The notes beneath the pieces are model-generated. The model saw only the letters and a list, made by a program, of their open reading frames with translations. It did no database searches and was not told the origin of the DNA. DNA of 64,000 nucleotides from Eubacteriales bacterium. Lineage in GTDB: Bacteria > Bacillota > Clostridia > Lachnospirales > Lachnospiraceae. The DNA is taken from NCBI GenBank assembly GCA_030524175.1, contig JAUNHC010000004.1:1-64000 (forward strand). The letters run 5' to 3'. This document shows, one piece after another, positions 1 to 7,707 of this stretch. Every line of letters begins with the position of its first letter. Positions within the stretch are counted from its first letter, which is position 1. The position numbers were made by a program, and so were the translations under genes.

Positions 1-276
1 CCCCGGCCCGCAGCCCTCCGCGGCGCCGCCCTGGATTTTTCCTGCTGGCCGCGGTGGTGCGGTAGCTTAGATGTCAAGACCGACAAGCGCATAGCCGCCC
101 AGTTAGCCTATCATTTTTGCCGGCTGGATTGTGACGACCCGGATTACCTAGCCGCCCGGAATGCCATTCTGGGGTTTGCAAATCAGTTTCACCGCGTCAA
201 CGAGTGTGGAAAGTTAAAACTAAGGGAGGCGAGAGAGAATGACCAAGCTGCAGATCGAGGTACAGGAGATGTTTGA
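1..276 (+). CDS. Partial hypothetical phage early protein (C-terminal part)
   Basis: An open frame runs in from the left window edge and stops at the TGA at 274-276, giving at least 91 residues without the start. The readable part contains a Lys/Arg and Asp-rich stretch but no motif I recognise. Its stop overlaps the start of the next small gene at 239, the tight packing typical of a phage early operon. The first 60 bases are unusually GC-rich (a run of Arg/Ala/Pro codons), so the reading near the edge is less certain. Function unknown. Confidence 0.4.
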   Translation, partial: PRPAALRGAALDFSCWPRWCGSLDVKTDKRIAAQLAYHFCRLDCDDPDYLAARNAILGFANQFHRVNECGKLKLREARENDQAADRGTGDV

Positions 277-382
277 CAGGGCACATCAGGAGACAGACAA
301 AAGCCACAAAGAGACAGTTATGAGGCACCAGGAAATCATGAGATTGATCGAAAAATCACGAGGCGTATATGATGGAAAATAA
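239..382 (+). CDS. Small hypothetical phage protein (47 aa)
   Basis: A 47-residue frame starts at ATG 239, eight or so bases after a GGGAGGCGAGAG ribosome site, and ends TAA 380-382. The product is charged and probably helical (MTKLQIEVQEMFDRAHQETD at the N-terminus), with many Glu, Gln and His residues and no cysteine or membrane segment. It overlaps the upstream frame by 38 bases and the downstream one by 14, which suggests translational coupling. I do not recognise the family. Confidence 0.5.
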   Translation: MTKLQIEVQEMFDRAHQETDKSHKETVMRHQEIMRLIEKSRGVYDGK

Positions 383-515
383 TAAGTATAAACGCATATG
401 GATCATCCGCTTTACAAACGGCACACTTGCAAGCTGCTACGGCACCAGGGAAAATGCTGTGGAGCGTGCCGAAGAAAAGAAAGACCTCTACGGAGGCAGT
501 TACATAATTGCATAA
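369..515 (+). CDS. Small hypothetical phage protein (48 aa)
   Basis: A frame of 48 residues begins at ATG 369 (or the adjacent ATG 372) and ends TAA 513-515. The pattern IWIIRFTNGTLASCYG followed by a charged helix and a short GGSYIIA end suggests a compact alpha/beta fold. It overlaps the previous small gene. A short inverted repeat (CATGTAT at 524-530, ATACATG at 537-543) follows the stop. No family recognised. Confidence 0.5.
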   Translation: MMENNKYKRIWIIRFTNGTLASCYGTRENAVERAEEKKDLYGGSYIIA

Positions 516-611
516 AAATAGCCCATGTATTTGCCGATACATGAGCCAGGTGACTTCCGCCACTCAGAAATAATCACTATTTATAATATACCATCTGAGC
601 GGCGAGAAGTC

Positions 612-642
612 AATAAAAATGGGGATACCCCTATTTATTTTT
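612..642 (+). terminator. Terminator-like AT-rich hairpin upstream of the Rep gene
   Basis: Nearly complementary arms around GGGG/CCCC (621-624 and 628-631) extend outward through A/T pairs to about 612 and 640 and run into a T-rich tract. This closes the first small-gene cluster. The non-coding stretch 516-713 holds this hairpin, a smaller one at 524-543 and the GAGGTGG ribosome site of the next gene. Confidence 0.4.
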
Positions 643-713
643 ACCTTTTTTGGGGATAAACGCCCCTTAAAAGCTTGATTAGGAGTATTAGACTTACGAC
701 AAGAGGTGGCTAG

Positions 714-1472
714 ATGAAGTATGGATATATAAGGCATACATGGGAGTTTGGCTCGTCCCGGGAGGTAGAAGAGAAGCACACCGGGAGGTATGGAGCTAGA
801 GGACAGCAGAGGGGAAAAAGACGAAAGGCTTCCAGGGAGGAAATCCGGAAGCAAAACCAATGGAAGAGGGAGCGGGATGTCCGCCGCCTAATGAAGTGGA
901 ACTTCGGGGCCAATGATTACTGGATGACAGTGACCTATAAAAGAGGAGCGCGACCTACTCCGGAAGAAATGAAACGGGATACAGCCTGGCTGATCCGGAC
1001 AGCTCGGAGGCGGTATAAAAAATACGGCCAGGAATTAAAGTATATCCTGCGTATGGGAATAGGAAAAAAAGGAGGCCCTCACATCCACATCCTGGTCAAC
1101 CGCTTTTCCACAACGGAGACAGGGACGGATCTCATATTCAGCGAAATCTGGAATAAAGGCCACATTAATTTCCGTACCACCTACGAGGCAGGAGGATTCC
1201 GGGAACTGGCCGAATACGTCACAAAGCCCCTGGAAGAATGGGAACCAGAATCTTTGAAGCGGTACAGCCCATCCAAGAACCTGATCCGGAAAGATCCGAA
1301 AGAAAAACCAGTCAACCGCAGAAGTCTGATAGATAGCCAGGGCCATCCCATCCCGCCGAAAGCCCCTAAAGGATATTATGTGGACCCGGATTCCATCCGC
1401 CAGGGCATCAACCCGGTAACCGGATTTGCATACCGTCATTATACAATCATCAAACTGGACAGGAGGATTTGA
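714..1472 (+). CDS. Rolling-circle replication-associated protein (HUH Rep-like)
   Basis: The 252-residue protein contains GGPHIHILVNR near residues 121-131, the His-hydrophobic-His core of HUH nucleases. It is followed by a FSEIWNKGHINFR-type strand and an AEYVTKPLEEW helix, then SLKRYSPSKNLI with the likely catalytic Tyr near residue 181. This arrangement matches the Rep/ORF2-G2P-like proteins of Gram-positive phages and mobile elements, which nick one DNA strand and stay attached by tyrosine. The N-terminal 60 residues are strongly basic. An AGAGGTGG site precedes ATG 714. It starts a tightly packed early operon (next start at 1474). Family assignment is by motif; the replication role is inferred. 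Confidence 0.72.
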   Translation: MKYGYIRHTWEFGSSREVEEKHTGRYGARGQQRGKRRKASREEIRKQNQWKRERDVRRLMKWNFGANDYWMTVTYKRGARPTPEEMKRDTAWLIRTARRRYKKYGQELKYILRMGIGKKGGPHIHILVNRFSTTETGTDLIFSEIWNKGHINFRTTYEAGGFRELAEYVTKPLEEWEPESLKRYSPSKNLIRKDPKEKPVNRRSLIDSQGHPIPPKAPKGYYVDPDSIRQGINPVTGFAYRHYTIIKLDRRI

Positions 1473-1473
1473 G

Positions 1474-1857
1474 ATGCAGGAGGTTGACATCTATCTGTAC
1501 ATTTCATCAAAAGCCCCGACTTGCGCCGGCGCAAAATATAAATATGTCCTGACTTGCGGAGGGCACTCACTGGAGGATACCGGAGAGACAGGACAGATCA
1601 CAGGACATCGCTTGGCTATGACCTGCGCGATCGAAGCTCTGAAGAGGATGACAAGGGCAGCAGTCATCACCATACATACCAATTGCAGATATCTCATGAC
1701 CGGACATGCCTACCTTGCTTCGTGGGAGCGCAACGGCTGGAAAAAAGCCGGAGGGGAGCCATTAAAAAATGTAGACTTGTGGCAGCAGCTCTATGAGTTG
1801 AGCAAAGGACATGCAATCCGGTATCAATACAAATCAAATATGGACCATATTAGTTAG
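1474..1857 (+). CDS. RNase H-like fold protein lacking catalytic residues
   Basis: I place the start at ATG 1474 because AGGAGGATTT lies just upstream; an earlier in-frame ATG at 1426 lies inside the Rep gene. The 127-residue product follows the RNase HI plan: a VDIYLYISS strand, an AIEAL helix, an ITIHTNCRYL strand, then W..NGW and an EPLKNVDLWQQL helix. The acidic catalytic positions are replaced. The first-strand Asp is Tyr, the Glu of the usual RMEL motif is Ala (HRLAM), and the Asp of DSxYV is Asn (TNCRYL). The segment that carries the last Asp is cut short. It is therefore probably a nucleic-acid-binding or structural derivative, not an active nuclease. Confidence 0.6.
   Translation: MQEVDIYLYISSKAPTCAGAKYKYVLTCGGHSLEDTGETGQITGHRLAMTCAIEALKRMTRAAVITIHTNCRYLMTGHAYLASWERNGWKKAGGEPLKNVDLWQQLYELSKGHAIRYQYKSNMDHIS
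1521..1534. repeat. 14-bp perfect palindrome TTGCGCCGGCGCAA, copy 1
   Basis: A perfect self-complementary 14-mer lies inside the RNase H-like gene. Identical copies occur at 5382-5395 and 32358-32371, and all three are within the prophage. Here it is read in a different codon frame from copy 2, so codon usage alone does not explain it. It may be a protein-binding site; the function is unknown. Confidence 0.6.
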
Positions 1858-1905
1858 CAAAATCATAATTTACACGGGACTTTCCCGTGCGGAGAGGAGA
1901 TCAAA

Positions 1906-2091
1906 ATGAGGAAAAAGAAAGCCTTTAAGATGGTAAAGAAATTAAAAAGATACTGTAAAAAGACACATTGTGTAAATTGTGCATTTTATACAGACAGATG
2001 CATGATGAGAGGCTGGCCGTGCCCTGCACTCTGGCCTATGAAAAAGATGAAAGAAGGGAGAAAACAATGTTTGAAAAATTTGGAGAACTGA
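1906..2091 (+). CDS. Small Cys-rich hypothetical protein
   Basis: The 61-residue, strongly basic protein starts at ATG 1906 after GGAGAGGAGATC. Cysteines are arranged as C, then HCVNC, then DRC and PC, suggesting a small zinc-binding knuckle; the rest is Lys-rich. It overlaps the start of the PcfK-like gene (2067) by 25 bases in another frame. No named family recognised. Confidence 0.5.
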   Translation: MRKKKAFKMVKKLKRYCKKTHCVNCAFYTDRCMMRGWPCPALWPMKKMKEGRKQCLKNLEN

Positions 2092-2564
2092 ACAGCTGCC
2101 AGGAGATGAATGAACTGGCGGAGAATCTTTTTAACGAGGGAGACTTGGAAAGCTTAAAAGCCATGGCAAAAGAAAACGGAATCCCAAGGGAATATGCTGA
2201 TCTCTACATATCCGGTGACATTCCGGCCCTGTGTGATGCCATGACAGCAGCCATGGGAAAACTGGACGTGGAGTGCAGGGAATTAAAGCCGAAAGAGATC
2301 ATGGAAGACTGGACGGAATATATCCGCGGGCAGTGTGCGGAATCGGATGAGATGGCCCAAGCAGTCCGCCGTAAGGGGAAATCCCTAAAAGGCTGTATTG
2401 CAGCTCTGCTCTCCTGGTCATTCAAAAACCAACAGATCATAGAAAAAGATATCGTCAAGGCAGCAGGTATATCGGCAGGACGCGTCACCCTGGGAATCCC
2501 GGGGATGGGACGCGCAAAGCGGATCATTAAAGATTACTACACGGGAGGCGGGGAAAGTGCTTAA
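2067..2564 (+). CDS. PcfK-like / AcrIIA9-family protein (putative Cas9 inhibitor)
   Basis: The start is set at ATG 2067, with AGAAGGGAGAA upstream; the longer frame from 1968 lacks a ribosome site. The 165-residue acidic protein shows the family landmarks: MFEKFGELNS at the start, an LKPKEIMEDWTEYIR segment, KGKSLKGCIAALLSWSFKNQ and the C-terminal VTLGIPGMGRAKRIIKDYY. These match the PcfK family, some members of which are annotated as AcrIIA9, type II-A Cas9 inhibitors. It overlaps the PcfJ-like gene by 8 bases, the usual pairing on pCF10-like plasmids and Clostridia phages. Cas9 inhibition by this member is inference. Confidence 0.65.
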   Translation: MFEKFGELNSCQEMNELAENLFNEGDLESLKAMAKENGIPREYADLYISGDIPALCDAMTAAMGKLDVECRELKPKEIMEDWTEYIRGQCAESDEMAQAVRRKGKSLKGCIAALLSWSFKNQQIIEKDIVKAAGISAGRVTLGIPGMGRAKRIIKDYYTGGGESA

Positions 2565-4491
2565 GAAAAAAGAATTGCTTTCCCTTCCGGTATTGGACAT
2601 GAAAGCACATGGAAAGGACGACTGGGTGGGAAATATCCGGATGCTGGGGGAAACCATAGTCCTTGACGTATATGACGCCAGAAAAATCACGTGCCCGGAA
2701 GGGGAAGAAAAGGAAACTGAGATCGCTTTCCGCTGGGCCTGCGATGGAAAAAACTTCGCCACTTACTTATTCTGCCGACAAACATGGACGTCAGGGGGCA
2801 TTTATTACGCCATGTACGGGGAACCAGGTTTTTACTGCCACCCTAGAATCACCATGGATCCGGAGAGCACAAGATTGGCCGAGGAGCATGGCGTAAAAGC
2901 CTGGTGCGGCAGTGCGGGAAGTGACTGCCTCTACCGCCTAGAGGAAGAGATCCGGCAGGAGAAGCGGGACCGGGAATACGACAACCGGAAAAACCGGATA
3001 AATGCAAGGGTGGGAAAGCGGAAACCGCTCCCCAAGGACTGGGAAAAATGGCTGGGCAGCACGGTATTTAAGACAGAGAGATATCTGTTTTATGATAGCA
3101 AGGCCAGGAACCACGGGCACTGCGCATACTGTAATTCTGATGTCGCGCTGGATGGCCGGCAGAAACATAATGGTAACGGGAAGTGTCCGGGATGCGGCAG
3201 CAGGATACAGTACAAAGCACAAGGCAGGACCAGAACCATGAAAAATACCAAGCAGGCCATATACCTGCGGCCTGTCCAGGATGGTTTCCTCACCCGGTAT
3301 TTTAAAATAGATAAGATGAGCAGCCCGGAAGGAGAAAGATATAAAACCACAGAACAGGTAGTAACGACCTATAACGGCAAGAGAACTTTCTACGATTACA
3401 ACTTGGGAGCTGGCTGGTCCGGGGAAAGTTGGCACGATGCCAAAGATGCCAGTTTTTCTGCCTGGCAGGAAAAAGGATACCTGTATACCAGGAATGTAAA
3501 AAAGGCCCTAAAGGGCACAAGGTTCCAATATGCCCCGGTAGATATCTGGGCAAAGCACGAACAGAGGGAAATTGAACTATGCCGGTTCCTGCAGAAATTC
3601 GAGAGATCCCCGTTCCTGGAATATTTCATTAAAGCCAGACTTTTCAACCTGACTAATGATTATGTTAGGGACTGCGAAGTATGGGAAGGCAAAACGCCAC
3701 AGGAAATCCTAGGAATAGACAGTCAGCAGATCCGGGAACTTATCCGGGAGGACGGGAACAAAAAATATCTGGACCTTTTGAAGATAGAAAAGAACCAGGG
3801 AAAAAGACTGTCGGAAGAGGAAAAGAGTTACATAGCGTCCTCAGAAATCAAAGTGGAATTCATGGTCAGACTGACAAACTACACAAGTGTTATTAGGATA
3901 AAAAACTACATACAGAAAAATAAATCCTACAGCAACATGGGCGAACGGGAAACACACTGGACTGATTACATAGACATGGCAGCCGCACTGGACTGGGACC
4001 TGGAAAAAGATACAATCCTCTTCCCCCGTGACCTGGAACGCAGGCACAGTGAAGCCAGCACCTTAATAAATAAACAAAAATTTAAAGAGCGCTGCGAAGC
4101 GGTAGACGCAAAATACACCAGGATACCAAAACTCAAAAAGACCTTAAAGCAGAAATATGGCTATGAAGATGAGAATTTTATTATCCTGGTACCGGAAAAA
4201 GCTTCAGATTTTGTAATTGAGGGTGCTAATCTCAATCATTGTGTAGGCCGGAGTGATGTGTATATTGAGAGCCACAACAACAGCAGGACCTTTATACTCT
4301 TCCTGCGCAAAAAGGGACGGGAAGATATCCCGTTTTACACCCTGGAGATCAAAGGGAACGGTATCAAGCAATATTATGGATACCACGACAAACAGCCGGA
4401 AAAAGCGAGTGTGGACAAGTTTCTGGAAAAATACAAAAGGGACGTCCTGGACAAAAAGAGGGTACGGCAGCAGGTAGCTGTATCAGCATAA
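2557..4491 (+). CDS. PcfJ-like protein
   Basis: A 644-residue protein starts at GTG 2557, with GGGAGGCGGGG upstream, inside the end of the pcfK-like gene. Residues near 190-225 hold CAYC and CPGC, a zinc ribbon. The C-terminal third has the PcfJ hallmark NLNHCVG (near residue 560), then RTFILFLRK and FYTLEIKGNGIKQYYG. PcfJ proteins travel with PcfK on conjugative plasmids and prophages; their biochemical role is not established. The high charge and zinc ribbon suggest nucleic-acid contact. Followed 10 bases later by another early gene with its own AAGGAGGTC site. Confidence 0.75.
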   Translation: MLKKKELLSLPVLDMKAHGKDDWVGNIRMLGETIVLDVYDARKITCPEGEEKETEIAFRWACDGKNFATYLFCRQTWTSGGIYYAMYGEPGFYCHPRITMDPESTRLAEEHGVKAWCGSAGSDCLYRLEEEIRQEKRDREYDNRKNRINARVGKRKPLPKDWEKWLGSTVFKTERYLFYDSKARNHGHCAYCNSDVALDGRQKHNGNGKCPGCGSRIQYKAQGRTRTMKNTKQAIYLRPVQDGFLTRYFKIDKMSSPEGERYKTTEQVVTTYNGKRTFYDYNLGAGWSGESWHDAKDASFSAWQEKGYLYTRNVKKALKGTRFQYAPVDIWAKHEQREIELCRFLQKFERSPFLEYFIKARLFNLTNDYVRDCEVWEGKTPQEILGIDSQQIRELIREDGNKKYLDLLKIEKNQGKRLSEEEKSYIASSEIKVEFMVRLTNYTSVIRIKNYIQKNKSYSNMGERETHWTDYIDMAAALDWDLEKDTILFPRDLERRHSEASTLINKQKFKERCEAVDAKYTRIPKLKKTLKQKYGYEDENFIILVPEKASDFVIEGANLNHCVGRSDVYIESHNNSRTFILFLRKKGREDIPFYTLEIKGNGIKQYYGYHDKQPEKASVDKFLEKYKRDVLDKKRVRQQVAVSA

Positions 4492-4501
4492 GGAGGTCAA
4501 T

Positions 4502-5830
4502 ATGGATTACATACAATTATCAATGGATGACTACCTGCAGTCAAAGCAGGAAATAAAGGAAAATATCGGCGGTATCGTAAAGAGCTTCGTTCGGATCGGC
4601 TGGCAGCTCACCAGGATCGACAAATCCCGGGCCTATGAATTGGATGGCTACAAAACTATTGCAGAGTTCGCCCGCACCGAATACGACATGAGTCCTTCCG
4701 GGGTATCGAGATTTATGAATGTCTACGAAAAATACTCTATTCCCGGAGACACTCCGGATCTCCAGGAACAGTATCGAGATTTTAAGTTTGCCCAGCTTGT
4801 GGAGATGCTGCAACTCCCGGAAGAAGACAGAAAAATATTCCTCCCGGAAGCCAAGCGAGAAGACATCCGGGAAATGCAGCGGTTTAACCGAGAAAACGAA
4901 AGCAACCCGGAAAATCTCATGAACTGGCAGCAGGACCAGCCGGAGGACAAGCTCAGTAAGACAATCCTGGAATTTTTTCGGGAAAACCAGGAATCCTTAA
5001 ACGAGTTATTCGGCAGCGAAGCTTACCGCACCGGGAATATCAAAAAGATGGCAGAGATCATCAATCCTTCCGGAAACCGAAGCTACCGTAAAGGGACCGT
5101 ATTTTTGATGATGTATAGCGTTGACAAGGGGATTATGGTCAAAGAGTTTGGCTCAAATCCCCAAGATATCACCTGGGATCGGTTTTTTACCATCACCCAG
5201 GAGATATTCGGAAAAGCGGCAGCCGGCAGCAGGACCTACGAAACCTATTTTGGAATCCAAGAAGAACCTAAAGAAGCTCCAAAAGCACAGGAAGAGCCGG
5301 AAAAATCGAAGGAAAGTCAAAAAACAGCACAAGAAGAGAAAACACCCTCACATTCAGAGATTGCTAAAGCGGACACCGATTTTGCGCCGGCGCAATCAGA
5401 ACCAAAAATGGAAGAAAAAAGTCAAGAAAATGCACAGGAAGCACCGAAAGGAAGTGGACCGGAGCCTCAACCGGATACACAAGAGGCCACAGAACCAGAG
5501 GAGCAGCTTCCGGGGCAGGACAACATCTGGAATCATCCGGAATACATGCCGCGGCCAGAAACGCCGGACCGGGAAATTGCGCCGGCACAACAGACAGAAG
5601 TACCGGAGGGGCAGCAGGAGCAGTCGGAGAAAGATACAGAAATCCTGGATAAGCCAACTACCAGAAAGGATTTTATAGAATCCCGTACCCCATATGGAGC
5701 AGCAGAATACCTGGCAAAAGCCTTTGAAGGATTTAAGAATGTAACATACAACGAACTTCGGACGATCTCCTTCTGGGAGTCCTGGTTAAATGCCATGGTA
5801 GACCATGCCGGCAGACCATGGATAGAGTAA
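4502..5830 (+). CDS. Putative phage DNA-binding protein with Pro/Glu-rich tail
   Basis: The 442-residue protein starts at ATG 4502 after AAGGAGGTCAAT. Residues 15-85 (GGIVKSFVRIGWQLTRIDKS, then YKTIAEFARTEYDMSPSGVS) resemble the helix-turn-helix part of DUF3102/ParB-like proteins. Residues about 255-390 are a low-complexity Glu/Pro/Gln/Lys linker, probably unstructured. A short conserved-looking C-terminus follows (NVTYNELRTISFWESWLNAM). It sits next to the pcfJ/pcfK pair, so a role in replication or segregation is plausible but inferred. Two palindrome-related sequences encode APAQ in the linker. Confidence 0.45.
   Translation: MDYIQLSMDDYLQSKQEIKENIGGIVKSFVRIGWQLTRIDKSRAYELDGYKTIAEFARTEYDMSPSGVSRFMNVYEKYSIPGDTPDLQEQYRDFKFAQLVEMLQLPEEDRKIFLPEAKREDIREMQRFNRENESNPENLMNWQQDQPEDKLSKTILEFFRENQESLNELFGSEAYRTGNIKKMAEIINPSGNRSYRKGTVFLMMYSVDKGIMVKEFGSNPQDITWDRFFTITQEIFGKAAAGSRTYETYFGIQEEPKEAPKAQEEPEKSKESQKTAQEEKTPSHSEIAKADTDFAPAQSEPKMEEKSQENAQEAPKGSGPEPQPDTQEATEPEEQLPGQDNIWNHPEYMPRPETPDREIAPAQQTEVPEGQQEQSEKDTEILDKPTTRKDFIESRTPYGAAEYLAKAFEGFKNVTYNELRTISFWESWLNAMVDHAGRPWIE
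5382..5395. repeat. 14-bp perfect palindrome TTGCGCCGGCGCAA, copy 2
   Basis: Identical to the copies at 1521 and 32358. It lies in the linker of the preceding gene, coding for APAQ. A one-mismatch relative (TTGCGCCGGCACAA) lies 195 bases on at 5577-5590, and a two-mismatch relative lies in the terminase gene at 10911-10924. Confidence 0.6.
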
Positions 5831-5859
5831 GGGTGCAACTAAAATCCATATAGATTCAT

Positions 5860-5890
5860 CCGGCTCCCGAGCCTGTCAGATGGGAGCCGG
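5860..5890 (+). promoter_or_regulatory. Perfect 9-bp stem hairpin before a small early gene
   Basis: CCGGCTCCC (5860-5868) and GGGAGCCGG (5882-5890) can form a GC-rich stem with a 13-base loop. No T-run follows, so it is not a classic terminator. It ends just before the GGAAAGGGGA ribosome site of the gene at 5904 and could limit its translation or protect a processed mRNA. Confidence 0.4.
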
Positions 5891-5903
5891 GGAAAGGGGA
5901 ACT

Positions 5904-6101
5904 ATGAACAAGCGGCAGAAAAAGAAGCAGTACAAAAAGAAATACGGGGAGAACCCGCCAAAGTGGAAGAAATTAACTGCCCGGATACCAGAACAATTGA
6001 TACGAGACAGGCAGCAGGATAACCTCACAACACTGATCAGAGCATTGGAAAGGAGAAACAAATGGAAAAGGATAAAATCGTGGAAGAGATCACACAGGTA
6101 A
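5904..6101 (+). CDS. Small, very basic hypothetical protein
   Basis: A 65-residue protein starts at ATG 5904 after GGAAAGGGGA. It is dominated by Lys and Arg (MNKRQKKKQYKKKYGENPPK at the N-terminus), consistent with nucleic-acid binding. The end overlaps the next gene (6062) by 40 bases. No family recognised. Confidence 0.5.
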   Translation: MNKRQKKKQYKKKYGENPPKWKKLTARIPEQLIRDRQQDNLTTLIRALERRNKWKRIKSWKRSHR

Positions 6102-6325
6102 ATTATAGCACAATAGAGGTACCCATGTACGCCGTATACCAGAGCCATCCGGATTATCCGGATAAGTGCATTGCCAGACTATACAATGCAGACAAACCTA
6201 CAAACATAGTCATTATCAAAGACACTGCGGATAAGATGCAGGAATATTTTGATAAGTTAACCCCCTTCATCTTTCTGGAGCGTGGTGCAGGTGATGTCCC
6301 TGAATTGCTGGGGGTATGGGTATGA
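6062..6325 (+). CDS. Hypothetical phage protein (87 aa)
   Basis: ATG 6062 follows a good GGAAAGGAGAAACAA ribosome site inside the preceding gene. The 87-residue product alternates strands and helices (VPMYAVYQSHPDYPDKCIAR, then NIVIIKDTADKMQEYF). It has no membrane segment and one cysteine. It overlaps the HNH gene by 10 bases. Function unknown. Confidence 0.5.
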   Translation: MEKDKIVEEITQVNYSTIEVPMYAVYQSHPDYPDKCIARLYNADKPTNIVIIKDTADKMQEYFDKLTPFIFLERGAGDVPELLGVWV

Positions 6326-6663
6326 CAGGGCTTATGTTTCCGAAACAGGCGTTCACTAAAAAGCGCAAAAGACACTCACCAAGCATCCTGCAGGGAGATC
6401 GAAAAGGAACCTGCTACCTCTGTGGGAGATATGGCTATACAGAAGAACATCACATCTTTTTCGGAAACTCACAAAGGATCCACTCAGAACAATATGGCTT
6501 AAAAGTCCATCTCTGCCCCGCCTGTCACCGCACCGGCCGGGAAGCTGCACACATGTCAAAAGAGACAACGGATTGTCTGCACAGGCTTGGGCAGCAGACA
6601 TTTGAACAAAGATGTGGCAGCAGGAATGATTTTACAAAAATATTCGGGAGGAATTATTTATGA
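6316..6663 (+). CDS. HNH endonuclease-like phage protein
   Basis: The 115-residue protein has a compact zinc/HNH-like core: CYLC near residue 33, EEHHIFFG with the paired histidines, VHLCPACHR, and EAAH. This matches small phage HNH proteins found in early regions. Such proteins nick or cut DNA during replication or packaging; the exact target cannot be read. GCTGGGGG precedes ATG 6316, and an alternative ATG lies two codons on. The stop overlaps the next start in an ATGA. Confidence 0.6.
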   Translation: MGMTGLMFPKQAFTKKRKRHSPSILQGDRKGTCYLCGRYGYTEEHHIFFGNSQRIHSEQYGLKVHLCPACHRTGREAAHMSKETTDCLHRLGQQTFEQRCGSRNDFTKIFGRNYL

Positions 6664-7088
6664 GGAATTACAGTATTGACGAGGTACCTAGAGGATTGGA
6701 ACTAGAAAATATATTTGCCGCATTAAAAGAACTTAAAGCCTATCAGGATTCTGGTCTAAGCCCAGAAGAAATACAGAAATTACAAGAAAAACTCGCAGCA
6801 AAAGAAACGATCAACCAGCTTTATAAGACCACGGTGTCCATGGTTGGATCAGATAAAGATATTCTGATCTACAAAGTAAATAATCTACAAAAAGAGCTTA
6901 CAGCATATCGGGCTACCGGGTCTGCCCAGGAGCTTATGAAAAAATACGCGGGTTTTGTTCGATGCAGCGAGTGCACATTTATGGCCCATGAAAAATCAAC
7001 GGGGATACATTGGTGCAGGCTGGCAGCAGGGATTGGCGGCGAACTAAATCCGGAAGACGGATGTACCAGTGGAAGGGAAAGAAAATAA
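6660..7088 (+). CDS. Hypothetical phage early protein with C-terminal Cys/His cluster
   Basis: The 142-residue protein starts in the ATGA overlap at 6660. The N-terminal half is helical, with an LKAYQDSGLSPEEIQKLQEK segment and coiled-coil-like repeats to residue 90. The C-terminus has CSEC, HWC and GC positions that could bind zinc. Proteins with this LSPEEI segment are common before late genes in Clostridia phages. No function assigned. Confidence 0.5.
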   Translation: MRNYSIDEVPRGLELENIFAALKELKAYQDSGLSPEEIQKLQEKLAAKETINQLYKTTVSMVGSDKDILIYKVNNLQKELTAYRATGSAQELMKKYAGFVRCSECTFMAHEKSTGIHWCRLAAGIGGELNPEDGCTSGRERK

Positions 7089-7090
7089 TT

Positions 7091-7258
7091 ATGATTAAAA
7101 GCAAAGCAATAGCAATTATAAAAGACATACACGGTGTTGCAGACCCGGAGGATAAGCTGACTGCCATCCAGGAGATCATTGACATGGAGACATACAACAG
7201 TATCACCAAGGCAAATCTGATAGATACGCTCCGGTGGATGATAGAGGAATATATATAG
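7091..7258 (+). CDS. Small hypothetical phage protein (55 aa)
   Basis: I chose ATG 7091 because GGAAGGGAAAGAAAAT lies just before it and the previous gene stops at 7088. The 55-residue product is one or two amphipathic helices (AIAIIKDIHGVADPEDKL, then LIDTLRWMIEEYI). No motif recognised. Confidence 0.45.
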   Translation: MIKSKAIAIIKDIHGVADPEDKLTAIQEIIDMETYNSITKANLIDTLRWMIEEYI

Positions 7259-7272
7259 GGAGAGGATCAGCT

Positions 7273-7536
7273 ATGAATAAAAACGAGGAGGCAGCAGGAC
7301 AAGCACCCAAGTGGCCAGAAATGACGGCGAAAGAAATTTATAGACTTAAACAGCGGCAGTGCTCAAAGTGCTACTATTTCTCCCGCGCGCAAGGACATAT
7401 TGTATCGGGGAGTACCTGTGATTACATATTACTAGAGGGACACCGCCGTGGGTGTAGCCCACTGCAGTGCCAGGAAAAAGGAATTTTCCGTGCAAGATCA
7501 AGGAAGAGGACGAGGGGGAAAGAAATTGCCAAATAA
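7273..7536 (+). CDS. Small Cys-rich hypothetical phage protein
   Basis: ATG 7273 follows AGGGAGAGGATC. The 87-residue protein contains CSKCYYF, a central TCDY and a GCSPLQC pair, which suggests a zinc-bound fold, then a basic tail. It overlaps the next reading frame by 11 bases. No known family recognised. Confidence 0.45.
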   Translation: MNKNEEAAGQAPKWPEMTAKEIYRLKQRQCSKCYYFSRAQGHIVSGSTCDYILLEGHRRGCSPLQCQEKGIFRARSRKRTRGKEIAK

Positions 7537-7669
7537 AGAAGGATATCCAGATCCAACAGCAGAAAGAGCTATCAGGGCAGCAGGGCGTATGCCGATACAT
7601 ATTTTTAATGCATATAATTTTATCAACGATGTGGCTGGACGACTGGGATTTGAGGTTATCGGATTGTGA
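7526..7669 (+). CDS. Small hypothetical phage protein, TTG start
   Basis: A 47-residue product starting at TTG 7526, preceded by GAGGGGGAAAG, begins LPNKEGYPDPTAERAI. It resembles short phage proteins with a YPDPTA motif that lie before the late activator in Clostridia phages. The TTG start is inferred from ribosome-site spacing; the longer upstream frame overlaps the previous gene. Function unknown. Confidence 0.4.
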   Translation: MPNKEGYPDPTAERAIRAAGRMPIHIFNAYNFINDVAGRLGFEVIGL

Positions 7670-7707
7670 GACAGAAAGACGGGAAAAGTATACAGGAGGT
7701 GAGACTG

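Noticed and set aside
5121-5678. Second forward frame rich in Lys/Arg inside the 4502-5830 gene
   Set aside because: Low-complexity shadow of the Glu/Pro-rich linker; no ribosome site.
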